Source of the DNA: Onchocerca volvulus
Taxonomy: Eukaryota > Nematoda > Chromadorea > Rhabditida > Onchocercidae
Length of the DNA stretch: 64,000 bases
Direction of reading: 5' to 3'
Assembly (NCBI GenBank): GCA_000499405.2
Contig: HG738138.1
Location: 10,352,888 to 10,416,887 of the forward strand
Below, piece after piece: positions 11,841 to 23,570 of the stretch (position 1 is the stretch's first letter; each line of letters opens with the position of its first letter). The translations under genes and the position numbers were made by a program. Under the pieces are notes generated by a model. That model made no database searches. It was given only the letters and a program-made list of their open reading frames with translations, and was not told the origin of the DNA.

Positions 11841-13566
11841 CAATAATAGTAATAATGATGTATATGGTTAACAGGTAGTTTAGCGATTTACAAAATTTTA
11901 TCCAAGACGGATTTCAAAACATATTTGATGAAATTATAAAGAATTTAGAGATTCTTACGGAATGAGATTATTTCATCTTACAAATTATAAAAAAAAAATT
12001 TTCAGCAGGAATAAATTCGCAAATAGTACTTCTGCATTGTATTATTTTTATGAGTCAGGAAACTGTTGAAATTCCAAACGTTTTTTGATTTAAGCGAATA
12101 GCAATTAAAAAAAGTAATTATAAACAATATCAAACACGCAAAAACAAATAGGAAATGTACTAATGAGCATTAAAATGCCATCAGAAATCCCATAATTTTT
12201 TCATAGGTCGAGTTGGATAAAATTTCTTCTTAAACAAATTGGAATGAAAAGAAAAGGAAGTGCAACTTATTTAGCTCGGCATCCTTGAAAAGCACGAATA
12301 TGCAGTCAATATCTCAATCATTCGTCACGAGTCATGCTAATAATTAGACTAATAATTTAATTTTCTACTCTATATTTTCTCTGAAATATTGCTTCTTACA
12401 ATTTTCTGCAAATGTTGTATAATAATTAGATTATTGATTTAGTTTTCTATTTCATGCTTTTCTAAAACTCTGCTTTTCACAAATTTTTACAATTTTCTTT
12501 CAATTTTTGCAATTTATTTCACATATTTAGAAATATGTCGTCATGAAAATCTGTCGAACATGAATTTCATCAGGATAACTTGTTGACATTATTAAATGTC
12601 AAGAAAAGAGAAGCAGGAAAAAGAATCCGAGACGTTCTTATGTGCTCATGATGGAGAATATTGCACTTCGTACGGAAGTATTATTTAATAAAGAAGATCA
12701 AAAATAATAAGCTTTATTAAAAAATTCCGATAAAGACTTCTTGATGGTGTAATTGCCATTCATCAAATTATGAAATGTTTGGTGGTATTGAGATGGCTAG
12801 GATCCTTTATCAGTCCGGTCATCAATTTTACAATCTGAAGATTTCCTGACTATCATTGCATAGGTTTTACAAGATTCGTAATTCCTATCAAATGCCAATT
12901 TCATGATGTAACAACAACTAATCCAACAATATAGGAAGCTCCATGATATAAATGTTGATCAGGTCGGGGTTGCTCATGGTAGCACACCATTTGGTTTACC
13001 ATGTCTACTCTCTGAACTGCCTGGTCTGAATGTTAGGTCGTGTGTGGAAGTTGAGGAGAATTCTTTTACATCCGGTTGTATTCTGTTCGGAGGACATTCC
13101 GTTCCTGTTTGTTTTTAGAGCACAGGTAATTTCTGTGTTCTCCTTGAGTAGGTAACAATTAGATTTTGATTTCTTGATGTACTCTTTTTTTTTCAACTTA
13201 CAAAACTGTTCGCTTAGAAATTTGGTATTTCATTGTCATTCGCAATTCCACTGCTCGTCGCATCTGTAATCCATGACCATCCTGACGGAGGGTTTATGCA
13301 TCGTGTTAGAAATTGCCAACTAAGTGTTTAGAAGGTTTCTGGCTATCTAATCTGTTTCTAGTTTTTTTTTTTTTTTTTTTTTCTCATCAATCAATTAGCA
13401 TTTTACCGAACATATGACACATTTGCAATTCGGAAGGAGTGGAAGGAGCAGAAGTGTGTTTTCTTCAAACCGAATATTCAATTTGTATGTTTATGTAACT
13501 TTGTAATGCTTTAAATTACTAATTATTCTACTTCACTTATAATATTTGTAACAATTTTTTTTCCAG
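11841..13566. other. Interval upstream of the Shg1-domain gene
   Basis: No exon with recognisable content. The region from about 12960 to 13340 is less AT-rich than its surroundings but every frame is soon closed; a 63-codon minus frame (13005-13196) has no features. It ends in a T-rich acceptor at 13561-13566 that precedes the next gene. Confidence 0.4.
13561..13566 (+). promoter_or_regulatory. Probable trans-splice or 5' UTR acceptor
   Basis: TTCCAG after a run of eight T, 22 bases before the start ATG at 13589. No coding exon upstream joins it. In nematodes such an acceptor close to the ATG is the usual site for spliced-leader addition; that is inference. Confidence 0.4.
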
Positions 13567-13588
13567 GATGTATGAGGAAGGATTGTGA

Positions 13589-16104
13589 ATGCTTGTAGCG
13601 AAAGTAGAGCAGAGCGAAGTACGCCAGCTCGTGGACGCTTTTAAATCTGAAGGCTCATTTGATAAATTAAGGCGGAAAATTTTTACCACTATCGCCGCTA
13701 CTGTATGTAAATTTTTCGAGGATTGAAATTCTACATCTTAGTATAGTGAATGTTTGAATACTCAGAATTAGCAACGAGTCGGTTATTTAGTTTATGTTTA
13801 TCATCCAGTGGGATGTCTTTTCTGTTTTCGGGGAAACAAGAAGTGTTTATTTTGCTTGTTAGTTAAGCCGTTGTGGTTCCCACCTTCTGCTTTTACTAAT
13901 CATGCTACATTGTCTTCTCCACACATTTAGAGCTTCCAGCAATATTTCCAATATTTCGATGAAGTGTAATGGAAAATTATGTTAGGTTCAGATTGATATT
14001 TTATATTTAAGCTTTGTATCGATAAAAATTCGCAGTGTTATAGGATCGTTACCGAAACGTAGCGTTAAATGCTGAAAATATTGTTGACGACTTATTAAAA
14101 ACATCTACACCAGATCTCACGAAAAATAAAGCACTCGATATACTCAGGAAGAGGCTTTTTGCTCTTCATAGTGCGCAGTATGGCGTTATGATTACTGAGG
14201 TATGTCTTTGTTTGCCTGTTTTTTTTTTTTGTTTCGTTCAGTTTTTTACTAAAATCAGCTTGAACAAGAAGGCATAACTTTGCGAGCATATATAACAGTT
14301 GATTGCTTTTAGGGATTGGATGCCGATGAAACATTATGTAGTTTATTGGAAGAAATCGGCCATTATGTTGATTCATTTCTTGGCCTAACAAAAAAGGAAT
14401 TGCTTGAAAATGTTCATTCGCAGCAGCCTGTTGAAGATCATGAAGTACAATGATTTTCGTTAATGAAGAGTTAATGGTATCTCTACAAGAGCTCGGATGA
14501 GAGTAGAAAGATCGCAAAATTTATTAAGAAAAGATGTCATTGCAGATTTGTGATATGGAAATAGATTCGGATTCCGAACAAAACCTTCAGACGAGTTCAG
14601 CGAAAGAGACTCCTTTATCTGATATAGCTCTTCCACCATCTACTTATCCAAATTCAGATTTGTCCTCGACAGTGTCCTTTCCTCATGCGACACTTGCTAA
14701 GGCTGGTGTAATTCTGCAGTTTAATGCTCTTCATCACTGAAAAGTTTCTTTGCTTGTATTCTTAACATTAGCTGATGCACTTAACAAAGATTAGTTCAAA
14801 TTGTTAAGTTGACTGTCTTAACAGATTGGACTTATATGCTGTCATTGATTTTCTACTCCAGTACAAAAAGGTGTTGGGACTATTATTTTTTATTCAGTAA
14901 ACTATTTTAGCATTAAGCAGATAAAAAAATGCATAGAAGCGCTTGTTTGTAGCATCATTCTGTTTTTCTGTCAGTTAATCTTAAGGTAATTACGGTAGTA
15001 AATCTATCATCGAGGACTATCTTGTCCATGTAAGGCAAGTGAATTGTCAAATTTGAGTAATTGCTCAAATTTGACAATTACGGTAACAAATCTATCATTG
15101 AGGACTATTTGTCCATGGGAGGCAAGCGAATTAATTGTAAAATTTGAACAAGTTAATGATTGAATATCCATTTATTTCGAAGTTTTTTTTTCCATGTTTG
15201 AATTAGTTTCTCGTTGTTGAACTTATAAATTTTTCCGTTCAGATACCATCCGTTACAAGCACTACAAGCTCGTACAGAAATTGCAGTTCTGCAGGTATGT
15301 TAGGCAATAGCATTTTTCTTACAAAAAAAATTTTTTTTCTTTTTTTTTTTCTAACCACCTAGAAACTGGTTTAAATTTTGAAATCGAGTTGTAACACCCA
15401 GCGCTTGTGAATTATTTTTCAGCGTGCTTATTTTTTCGGTTATATCTTTAGCTGAACTCTCAAACTTCAGATACTCTTCTCGCCTTGCTTTTTTACTGCA
15501 AAGTTAAACAACTTGGTCATCCCTGTTAAATCCACACCTGTTCAAAGTTTTCAGTGTCATAGCTGACAAGCTATCACCCAATTATAATCATCTTTGAGTA
15601 GTGGTATTTGTCTTAAAACTACAGGATTTCTTCCAATTATAACAAATTGTAATTTACAATTAGGATTGTTTTAAGGAAATATCGCTTTCGCTGAATCGAC
15701 AAATGAAATAATAACTGCTAGGTCGAAATCTGTGCTCAGACATTCTGAAAATGGAGATATCGAAGCCTCATTTACCTCGTACCAAGCACAAAAAATTGTC
15801 ACGAAAAAATTTTGCTCTAATTCGAGGGTAAATTTACTTTTTTTTTTTTATACTTAAATATTTTCTTTTTGGTTGAATTTTTTCATTTACAATCTATTCA
15901 CAATATTTCCTTTTTTAGATTGCATTCGAGATAATAGTTTTAGTCATTTTTTAAATATATGTTGCTTCAACTTTTTAAAGTGGTCATTGATTATACAAAT
16001 TAATGTAGGCAGCAGTGGCATCCAAGCATTACATGGCATCAGCTGTGGAATATCGTACAAGGCGTCGACGCAAAGCGTGTAACGGGGATTTTGTATATTA
16101 TTGA
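13589..16104 (+). CDS. Shg1/BOD1-domain protein, 7 exons, 271 residues
   Basis: Exons 13589-13702, 14044-14199, 14313-14444, 14546-14705, 15243-15294, 15722-15827 and 16009-16104 join without phase conflict; the stop is TGA at 16102-16104. The N-terminal 75 residues (VRQLVDAFKSEGSFDKLRRK, DRYRNVALNAENIVDDLLK, DLTKNKALDILRKRLF) resemble the helical region shared by BOD1/FAM44 and yeast Shg1, where an 'LKxxGxFDxxRR' start is typical. BOD1 protects PP2A-B56 regulated kinetochore phosphorylation; Shg1 and BOD1L belong to Set1/COMPASS H3K4 methyltransferase complexes. Which role applies here cannot be told. The middle is Ser/Thr- and acid-rich (DMEIDSDSEQN), and the C-terminus is basic (EYRTRRRRKA), probably nuclear. 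The start is the first ATG with coding continuity; a short in-frame ATG...TGA abuts it upstream. The gene converges on the VWA gene. Confidence 0.62.
14988..15163. repeat. Imperfect 88-base tandem duplication in intron 4
   Basis: AATTACGGTA(G/A)(T/C)AAATC and the following TCTATCAT(C/T)GAGGACTAT...GTCCATG...GGCAAG(T/C)GAATT recur 88 bases apart (14988 and 15076). It sits in the fourth intron of the Shg1-domain gene. Confidence 0.85.
15042..15079. repeat. Perfect 16-base inverted repeat (hairpin)
   Basis: Arms AATTGTCAAATTTGAG (15042-15057) and its exact reverse complement (15064-15079) are separated by six bases. It spans the junction of the tandem duplication above. In RNA it would form a stable 16-bp stem inside intron 4. 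Confidence 0.9.
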
Positions 16105-16358
16105 TAGAACTACCTCTCGACATTAGTGATGCACTTTATATTCGAGCTTATATTGTTTTTACATTTCCTAATCATTTCGCATGGAGCACCAACAGATTGC
16201 AAAATTTTTTCTCAGAATGAATTTTCAGGGTCGAAATTTTCATATTCTTTCGTATTCGATTTTCTGTTGCCTCTAATTCATTTGTCTTTCATAATGTTTA
16301 TATGACATATGATTTCTTATTCTGTTAAATATTCTTAACAGTACCAAATTTACAATCA

Positions 16359-16364
16359 ATAAAG
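16359..16364 (+). terminator. Candidate polyadenylation signal, Shg1-domain gene
   Basis: AATAAA motif in the 281-base space between the two convergent genes, about 255 bases after the TGA of the plus-strand gene. Position may be off by one or two bases. Assignment is by position only. Confidence 0.4.
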
Positions 16365-16385
16365 TGAATAAATTAAAGTTTCCGA

Positions 16386-16656
16386 TCATGTTCTGCAGTG
16401 GATCAAGTTCAATAAATCCTGTTTTAGATTCTCACTTCGTGGTCCAACATATACCTTTGATGGGTCATCCGTCAGTTTCGCAAGATATTCGCTGAAAAAT
16501 TGTTTTAAGAAAATCACTTATTTAATGAAATGAAATGGGGAGGAACAAAATGTTAGCTGCTGATGTCATGACATTCAATTAATCATAGAGAGCATTGTTA
16601 CATAAATTGTTTTAGAAAAATTGGGGAGGAGAGATATCTATTTATTTATTTATTAT

Positions 16657-16704
<48 letters not shown>

Positions 16705-19700
16705 TTATCTATATATATATATATATATATATATCGTTATTAATTCTAAGGTGATGAAACTGATTGGTACAAGATCAAATAAAGTAACTCACAAATTATG
16801 AAGGTCTGACATGCTGACAGCATAAAAATCAACATTCGGCATTCGACGAATTTCTTCTGCTGGCTTACTGGCATCATCTTGCGAAAAACTATAATGTACA
16901 TGTTGAATGGAAAAGTTTCCCTAATCTTTCAGGACGCAGTTCTTATGTTACAAATTTTATAAGCATAACATCTGAAGCTTACTATTGTTTATTATGAGAC
17001 TTGAAATCTCGAAAACAAATGACCTGTCCGGAATATGGAAAAAGTGACGTACCCATCGCTGACAAGTATAACGATTGTTGGTATACCTTGTCTGCGAGTT
17101 TCCAAAACGTTGATTGAATTTTCTAGCGCACGTCCAATGTATGTTGTTCCTTAATGATAATTAGTTTCTTTCAAAATGTTTGAATTACAATCCCATACTG
17201 AAAATACTAACAACAACAAACATCAAGAGGGAGGATATATCCTCTATGAAAGTGATGAAAAAAAATCCCACTATAAAAAATGACAATTTTGTTCGTTGTC
17301 TTACCTTTTCTTTCTGGATAGAAAGAAGAAGGCTTCTTATAATAATGATAAGAACTATATGTCTCCTGTAGTAGAAATAACCTTGTGAGAAGTTTTTTTC
17401 TTTTAAATTTCAGCATTTTTAACTAAAAATAAATTTTACTAATTACTGATTCTTTTGATTCAAATTTGACAAATTTTTTTAAAGTGGTTCCTCATCAAAA
17501 TAATGTACCGGTAAAATGTCGAACTTGACTGAACGCTTCCGCAATATCTGTCATATCTTTATATGTATCGAATGTCCACTCAACTCTCTGATGTGAATTA
17601 CCAGCGAATTGAATCAAAGCAACCCGTTGATCGCCTTCACCAATCTTACAAAAACAAAAAAAGAATTTTTTTTGATCGAAATATTTAATTATTTGAGGAA
17701 GGCATAAGTGATTCAAATATAGCAGCAAGACGGTTTGTAAACTCTATTTCGTTTTTTACTATTGAACTTTTTAATTCACATATTAAGAAAATTTAAACAT
17801 ATTTCAAGGCATTCTAATTTATGCAATCATTTCTTATGATCAGATAAACCTGATGTCTTAAACATAATGATCGAACAGACGATTTTCAATATGTGAGAAA
17901 TTATTACATGTAGTTCATTAAGAAGTGACAGAAGATATTCTTTTTGTTGATCATATATCCTTTGCACTGATCCAGAACTATCGACGATGAACAAAATTTC
18001 TCGTGGACATTGTCCTGAAAATGAACATGAATGAATTATTCGATTGTCTCTTGAATTAGTTTTATTTACCTTGACTTCTCTCAGTGTTTCTGGCTGATTC
18101 CGTTTTCTCTAATTTTCTTGGAATTGGAGTTGAAATACGCTGCGTTATCACATGTCTGAAACAATGAATTTGTTACAGGCAATCACAATCTTAAGAAGAA
18201 AGTCGTATTTCAGTGAGAGGTAAGAGGCAGTCTAGATTGTATAATCAAGTAACGTGAGCTTCTAAAGAGTTCCAGATACGAAATGATACAAATATATTCA
18301 AAAATTGATAGACCAATACATGATAAACCAAAATTTGCTTATAAATAAACTAGTAATTGTGTCTGTTAGGAAATTGTGGACGTTAAATCTATATGAAAAC
18401 GTTCAAGCAATTCGAAAATTTGACAGACCGCGATGCTAACGTTGTCTTATTGCTCGGAAAATCGGCCGATCGTGAAATTTCTTGACCTTCGATAAGCGAA
18501 GACGATGTTATCACTTTCGCTCGTGGAATCTCCTTTTGTAACTTCTTGGTAAACTTAGAGGTTATACTATTGTCACTTTCTTTACCATTTTTAGTGCGCT
18601 GCAAATTAGGATCTTGTAATCGATCAGTTTGCTAAGAAAAGAAATAATGAAAGGATAATGCAGAATTTCTCATATCATCATAATTCGAAGGATCTACTCA
18701 GTATCAGAATGTCATTAGAATTATTTTAGACTGTTAAAAGCTGGAATCTTTTTATAATGTTACCAAAATAAAGTTTTTTTGATCAGATTTAAGTAAAACG
18801 ATATCTGACTGTAATATCAAAATCACTAACATCCTTACTAAAGGTCGACTGCTGTGGAACGGTTATACTTTCTACAAATTGCTCATCAGCATTCACTATA
18901 CCGACTGGTACTTCATCAATATTTTCATCAGTAATTTTATCGCCTGCATTTGTTTCCAAATGCTTCGCATCCTATAAACACAAATTTCGCCGGCTCATTA
19001 ATAATGCTCCGAAACAAGTTTTTCTATAACACATTTTCAGCGTAATTTCAAATCTTTAGTTAAGGTTTTTCAAGTTTTCATATAATAGAATTTATTTAAT
19101 CATGAGATAAAATTCCTGATTAATACTTGCAATTTGAAATCACAGTGTTAATAAGTTCAATTTAATATAAAATGTAATGGAGTTGGAGAATTGCTAAGTT
19201 AAACTAACGATGAATATTTTGGGATGAATCTGATTTATAAAAGATGTAATAGGCATAATTATATTTGACCTGAGAAACAGTTACCTGTCTGGCGGTAATT
19301 TTCTGGCTCTTATATTTCAACTGATTATCTTTCGTTAATGATTTATGTGATATAGGATAAATTGTAGTTGACGTGCGTATTCTACTAGTCGTATGCAATT
19401 TTGTTGTTGTCTCGGTCCCACTTGAAGAAGGAGATGAATCCATTGTTGTTAGTTTTTCTTCTATTGTTTTTATGGTGGCTGTTGGTATTTCCCACTCCTT
19501 AGACTCGCAAGTTTGGGCTTGTTCCACATCATTGATTAATATTTTCTGCAGTCGAGAGAATTCATGCAATCTAAAATCGTAGGCTATATAATTTTCTTTC
19601 CATGCGATCTGACTGCAAAATTAGCTGCAAATATCGAAAAAAAGCACTAAGCAATTATGGTTCCTTTGTAAAATATCATTTAGTTGTTGTAAAATGTTAA

Positions 19701-21636
19701 TTATAGCTTTTAGTTCTAAGAATAAAGTATTCTTAGTCAAAAATGATTTTCATATTTTAAGTTTTCACTTCACTTCGAACCTATTCGGTGACTTGAGAAA
19801 TTACTCTGATAAGAAAAAGCAGAAATAATGAATTAAGACATAGACAGACATGTTTCAGAAAAAAAGAAAAAAAAGTTCTATCAGTTTATTAAATGTTACT
19901 TCATCAAAATTATGGTTGATTTGATCTTTCAAGTGATACTGTTTCGTAATGAATACAATCAGTGCATTGTTTTATCCAATTTAAAAAAAAAAATAGTGAG
20001 TAATGAATTTGGAGATTAGAAACAGGTCGCTTCAGTGATTTGACCCTTTTTGAAGATGTAATATACATTACTCCACCGTGAAAACCGCTTTGGTTTTCAC
20101 CTATTTTGAATCGGTTTCATCGTGCTTTTCTTTTCATCTTTTCAAACACAACATTTCAATCATTCTTTCTTGACAGAAAAATCTAAACTCGCCAACTTGA
20201 TCCCATTAAATGTTCTATTAGATCATTGAGCATTATACTACAACATTGTAATTAATTTGAAGTAAATCTTAGCTAATATTCAGTAGCATCGTGAGAAATC
20301 ATTCCGGTTTAACGATGCTACTGTAAATCGAATTACTATCAAATTGGAATTCGATTAGAATTCACATGTAAGTCACTAGATTCAAATTTTTGCCGTTACG
20401 TAAGAATAACAGTGTCATAATTCACAAATATTTGAACAAAATTGGAACGATCGAACCCGAAGATATTCGATTTCCCGCCGGCAATACGGCTCATTTCAGG
20501 TTCGAAACCGTCCGGTCCAACAGATACAACATAAATTTTGACCTTTTCAATTTCACGTAACTGCTGAGCGTGTTTGATAGGATCATCAAGAGATAATCCA
20601 TCCGTAAATAGAATAATAATTTTGCTAGCATTTTTTCTGAAATCGCATCACTAATGAGAGTTTATACTTTAAATGTCCAAACCGTTTGCTGAAATAACCT
20701 TACATCTCAAATCAATTCCACCATGACTAATGTTCCATAATCTACAAAATATGGCAAATTTTTTTTTCCATTATTTTTACCAAGAAATTGCAGATTCAAG
20801 ATATAGGTTACATTGAAAATGAGACAGTTCAAGGTTCTAGCTTGTTTTAGGCAAGAAAGGACCAAGAAATATCTTCGATAGTAAAACATGGAGTGTACTC
20901 CTCCACGACTGGCATAAAAAATTCTACTGTTTCAGTTAATAAATGAAGCTATTGGTGAAGCAATATTGTGATCAATTTTGAAGCTAACCTGGCTCCTTTT
21001 TCTTCACTAAATAATTCAGTTTTTGCTGCCAGTAGTGCTTTACCTGTCCTGGTACCACCGGATTTGAAATTAATTGTCATAATATGACTAGTAATATCAC
21101 GCAAATCTCGATAAGTATTAAAGGAAAATTCCATAATCGGTGTTTCGGCATACTGAATTACGGCAATATGTACTTGATCGTTATCAGTTAGTAATAGTGT
21201 TTCGATTAATTGGTTGGTCCAATTGATATGCTGTGTATAGATTTGCTCCAAGCTTCCAGAAGCATCCAGAAGAAATAGCAAATCCACACCGCATTCATCC
21301 TTTACTGGATCTATATCATTCGTATCATTTACTACTAACCAGTGAATTAATGAAGAAAAATTATGGTATTGTTCTAGTCTGCATGAAAATTTAGAAGTTT
21401 GTTACTTTAACAAGCTTATTTTTAGGACATTTAAAAATATTATCCGTACATATCTCTGTGAATTCCAAAATATCATTGCCATCGCCATCGCTATTTTCTT
21501 GTATGGTCGATCGCTGCCAAAAACTTTCCGGGGTCAACAGATCTTCTCCGGATCCTTCGCCAGATCCTTCGAGACTATCATTTTCAGCGCAGCACACCGA
21601 AATGAACAGCACAAACCAGGCAAATCGAAAAGTCAT
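16386..21636 (-). CDS. Secreted protein with two von Willebrand factor A domains
   Basis: Exons: 21406-21636, 20989-21378, 20888-20908, 20426-20636, 19285-19545, 18831-18971, 18429-18631, 18070-18155, 17908-18014, 17509-17644, 17053-17149, 16793-16888, 16386-16491 (stop TGA 16388-16386). A signal peptide (MTFRFAWFVLFISVCCAE) is followed by an acidic Ser-Gly run LEGSGEGSGED, the type of site used for chondroitin attachment. VWA1 has DASGS, GGTRTGKAL and FTDG; VWA2 has DSSGS, GTTYIGRAL and VSDG, so both metal-ion-dependent adhesion sites are complete. Between them lies a Ser/Thr-rich linker (around 19285-19545) and basic-acidic spacers. There is no transmembrane segment. It is probably an extracellular-matrix or cuticle proteoglycan. 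Exon 1 to 2 does not splice in phase as read, and the 21-base exon uses a weak donor; the rest joins cleanly. Confidence 0.8.
16636..16733. repeat. CTAT/AT microsatellite in the last intron of the VWA gene
   Basis: A run of TATT, then about 14 CTAT units (to about 16705), then about 11 AT units (16710-16733). It is intronic, between VWA gene exons 16793-16888 and 16386-16491. Confidence 0.9.
20078..20100. repeat. Short perfect inverted repeat (9-base arms)
   Basis: GTGAAAACC (20078-20086), five-base loop, GGTTTTCAC (20092-20100). It lies in the 880-base intron after the first VWA domain. It could be a small hairpin; nothing else marks it as an RNA gene. Confidence 0.75.
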
Positions 21637-23570
21637 GTTCGTCGAAACAGCAAAATGATTTCTGCTTTACATGACCCTTTTATCTTCCTTACCTCTTAAA
21701 TGGGGTTTCCGGGTAAAAAGGTCTGTTGGATGCGATCCGCCCATTTACATCTTATTCCGTCGTTCATCCTGAACGAACAGAACAAACCGATTGCATTTCT
21801 CAACACTTTTCTCATTCGACACCGTTTATGTAAACATTTTTTCTATCATTCACTGTGAATTGTTTTCCCTTTCTCAGCTTTTTTTCCCTTCCTTTAAATT
21901 TCAACTCCTCCGATCCAAATCAAAACTATCAACAATACATCTAATTTCATGGGAGTTATTAGTAATTCGCACATCCATATAACAACAAAAATAGTAACAT
22001 TAGCTTCAATAAATATAGGAAATTTCGCCATGAACGTTTCTTAGTTGACCTATTTCATTTTCTCCACTCAGACATTACAACACACAAAAAATGGCAGTAA
22101 CTTTTTAGAAGAAATCACCTGAGCATCCAATTATTTCAATTCATCTTTCAGTTAAATTAGCGGAAGACAGATAACCAGGAAATAAGACTATCATTATTGT
22201 ATACATTATTGTACGCGTTATTACATGTATGTCAAACTATTTGCAAACTTATTCCTCAGATTAATAATCATATTAATAAGCCGTTTTACAAACTTGAGAA
22301 TCATATATAAAAATGGATTTCCTTGATAAAAATAAATCGGTCATCATTTTGTATTCAGTGATGTCTTTTCCAATTAGTATGGATAGCGCCAAATTCCCAG
22401 TTAATTTATAAACCTGTCAAATTGATGAATGAAAAGAGAATAGAATTATTTTATATCTTCTTGCTCAACAATTTCTTTTTTTTTTCTCTAGCAGTAATGC
22501 ACCGTAAAACCGTTCTCAGGTTTAATGATTTTGAATTTTGTCATTGTAATCCTCTTTCAATATTTCCATTTTCTTTTTTTTTTTTTTTTTTTTCTATATT
22601 AAACAAAACAATACAGCCACATTTTTGTTCGACAGAAATTTCAACATCTCCCGCCTCACCTTTTCCCATCGTATGTCATAAATATCACAAACAGCTCCAT
22701 AACCCATCTTTTCACCAAATATTTATCAATGTAATGCAAACAAGTCATCTGGAAAGTAATACCGTGAATTTATATATATTACCTGTCGTTAAAATTAGTC
22801 ATTCGTTTTACTCAGTCTATAGAGAAAATTCGCATCTACGAAATTACATGTTCCTCAAAGATCGATTTTTCATTAATTCACTGCATCCTTGCGTCGTTGT
22901 ACCACTATGTGAAAACAGAAAGATAACAAATTTATCAAATTACAAGAGAGACAGAGAAGAGCAACAATTGAAATACATTTATTGCACTAATAGTCACCCA
23001 ATTTCACTGAATAATTGATGATTATACTGTTTATCTCCTGGCAGCTTCACTCATCCCAAACCTATTATTTTCGAGCTTATTTACTACACATAATTAAAAA
23101 ACAAAACCAATAGACACCACTGTTTAACATTAAAAAACAGACTTATGAAATTCTTTGAATGTCGAAAAGTAATTCGCAAGTTGAACATATCAGACGTAAG
23201 CTGGTTTGTATTTTGGAAAATTTTTTGGTGTGCTATATAAAGCACCATAAAGCACGTTACTGATATCGCTTTACTGTACAGGAAAAATAGAAGCTAAATT
23301 TTCACCTGCAACAGCTTTTTTGTTACCCATACTTGATCAGTGTGTTACATCAACCAGCAATGTAATGGATAAAAACTTCAGTAAGTGCACCCGTCATAAA
23401 TTTATACTCACTTCAGGCATTTAAATAAGTCAATTCTGAGCGTTGAATATATAAATGTAATTAAAACAAAATGTATAAATGTTGAATATATAAGTGTAAT
23501 CAAAAGTTTTTTTTTTTCATTTTCCAAATAATTGCGTTGATAGTGTAATTAAAGCCAATAAAATAGGTAA
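21637..23570. other. Upstream region of the VWA gene and downstream of unc-78
   Basis: No recognised gene. It contains the longest open frame of the window, 198 codons at 22422-23018 (+). That frame begins with a hydrophobic stretch, includes Phe runs encoded by T tracts, and matches no family I know. The left end should hold the VWA gene promoter, and the right end the 3' UTR of unc-78. Confidence 0.4.

Noticed and set aside
20500..20520. GGTTCGAAACC resembling a tRNA B box
   Set aside because: It lies within the VWA1 coding exon (GPDGFEPEM region) and has no cloverleaf around it.
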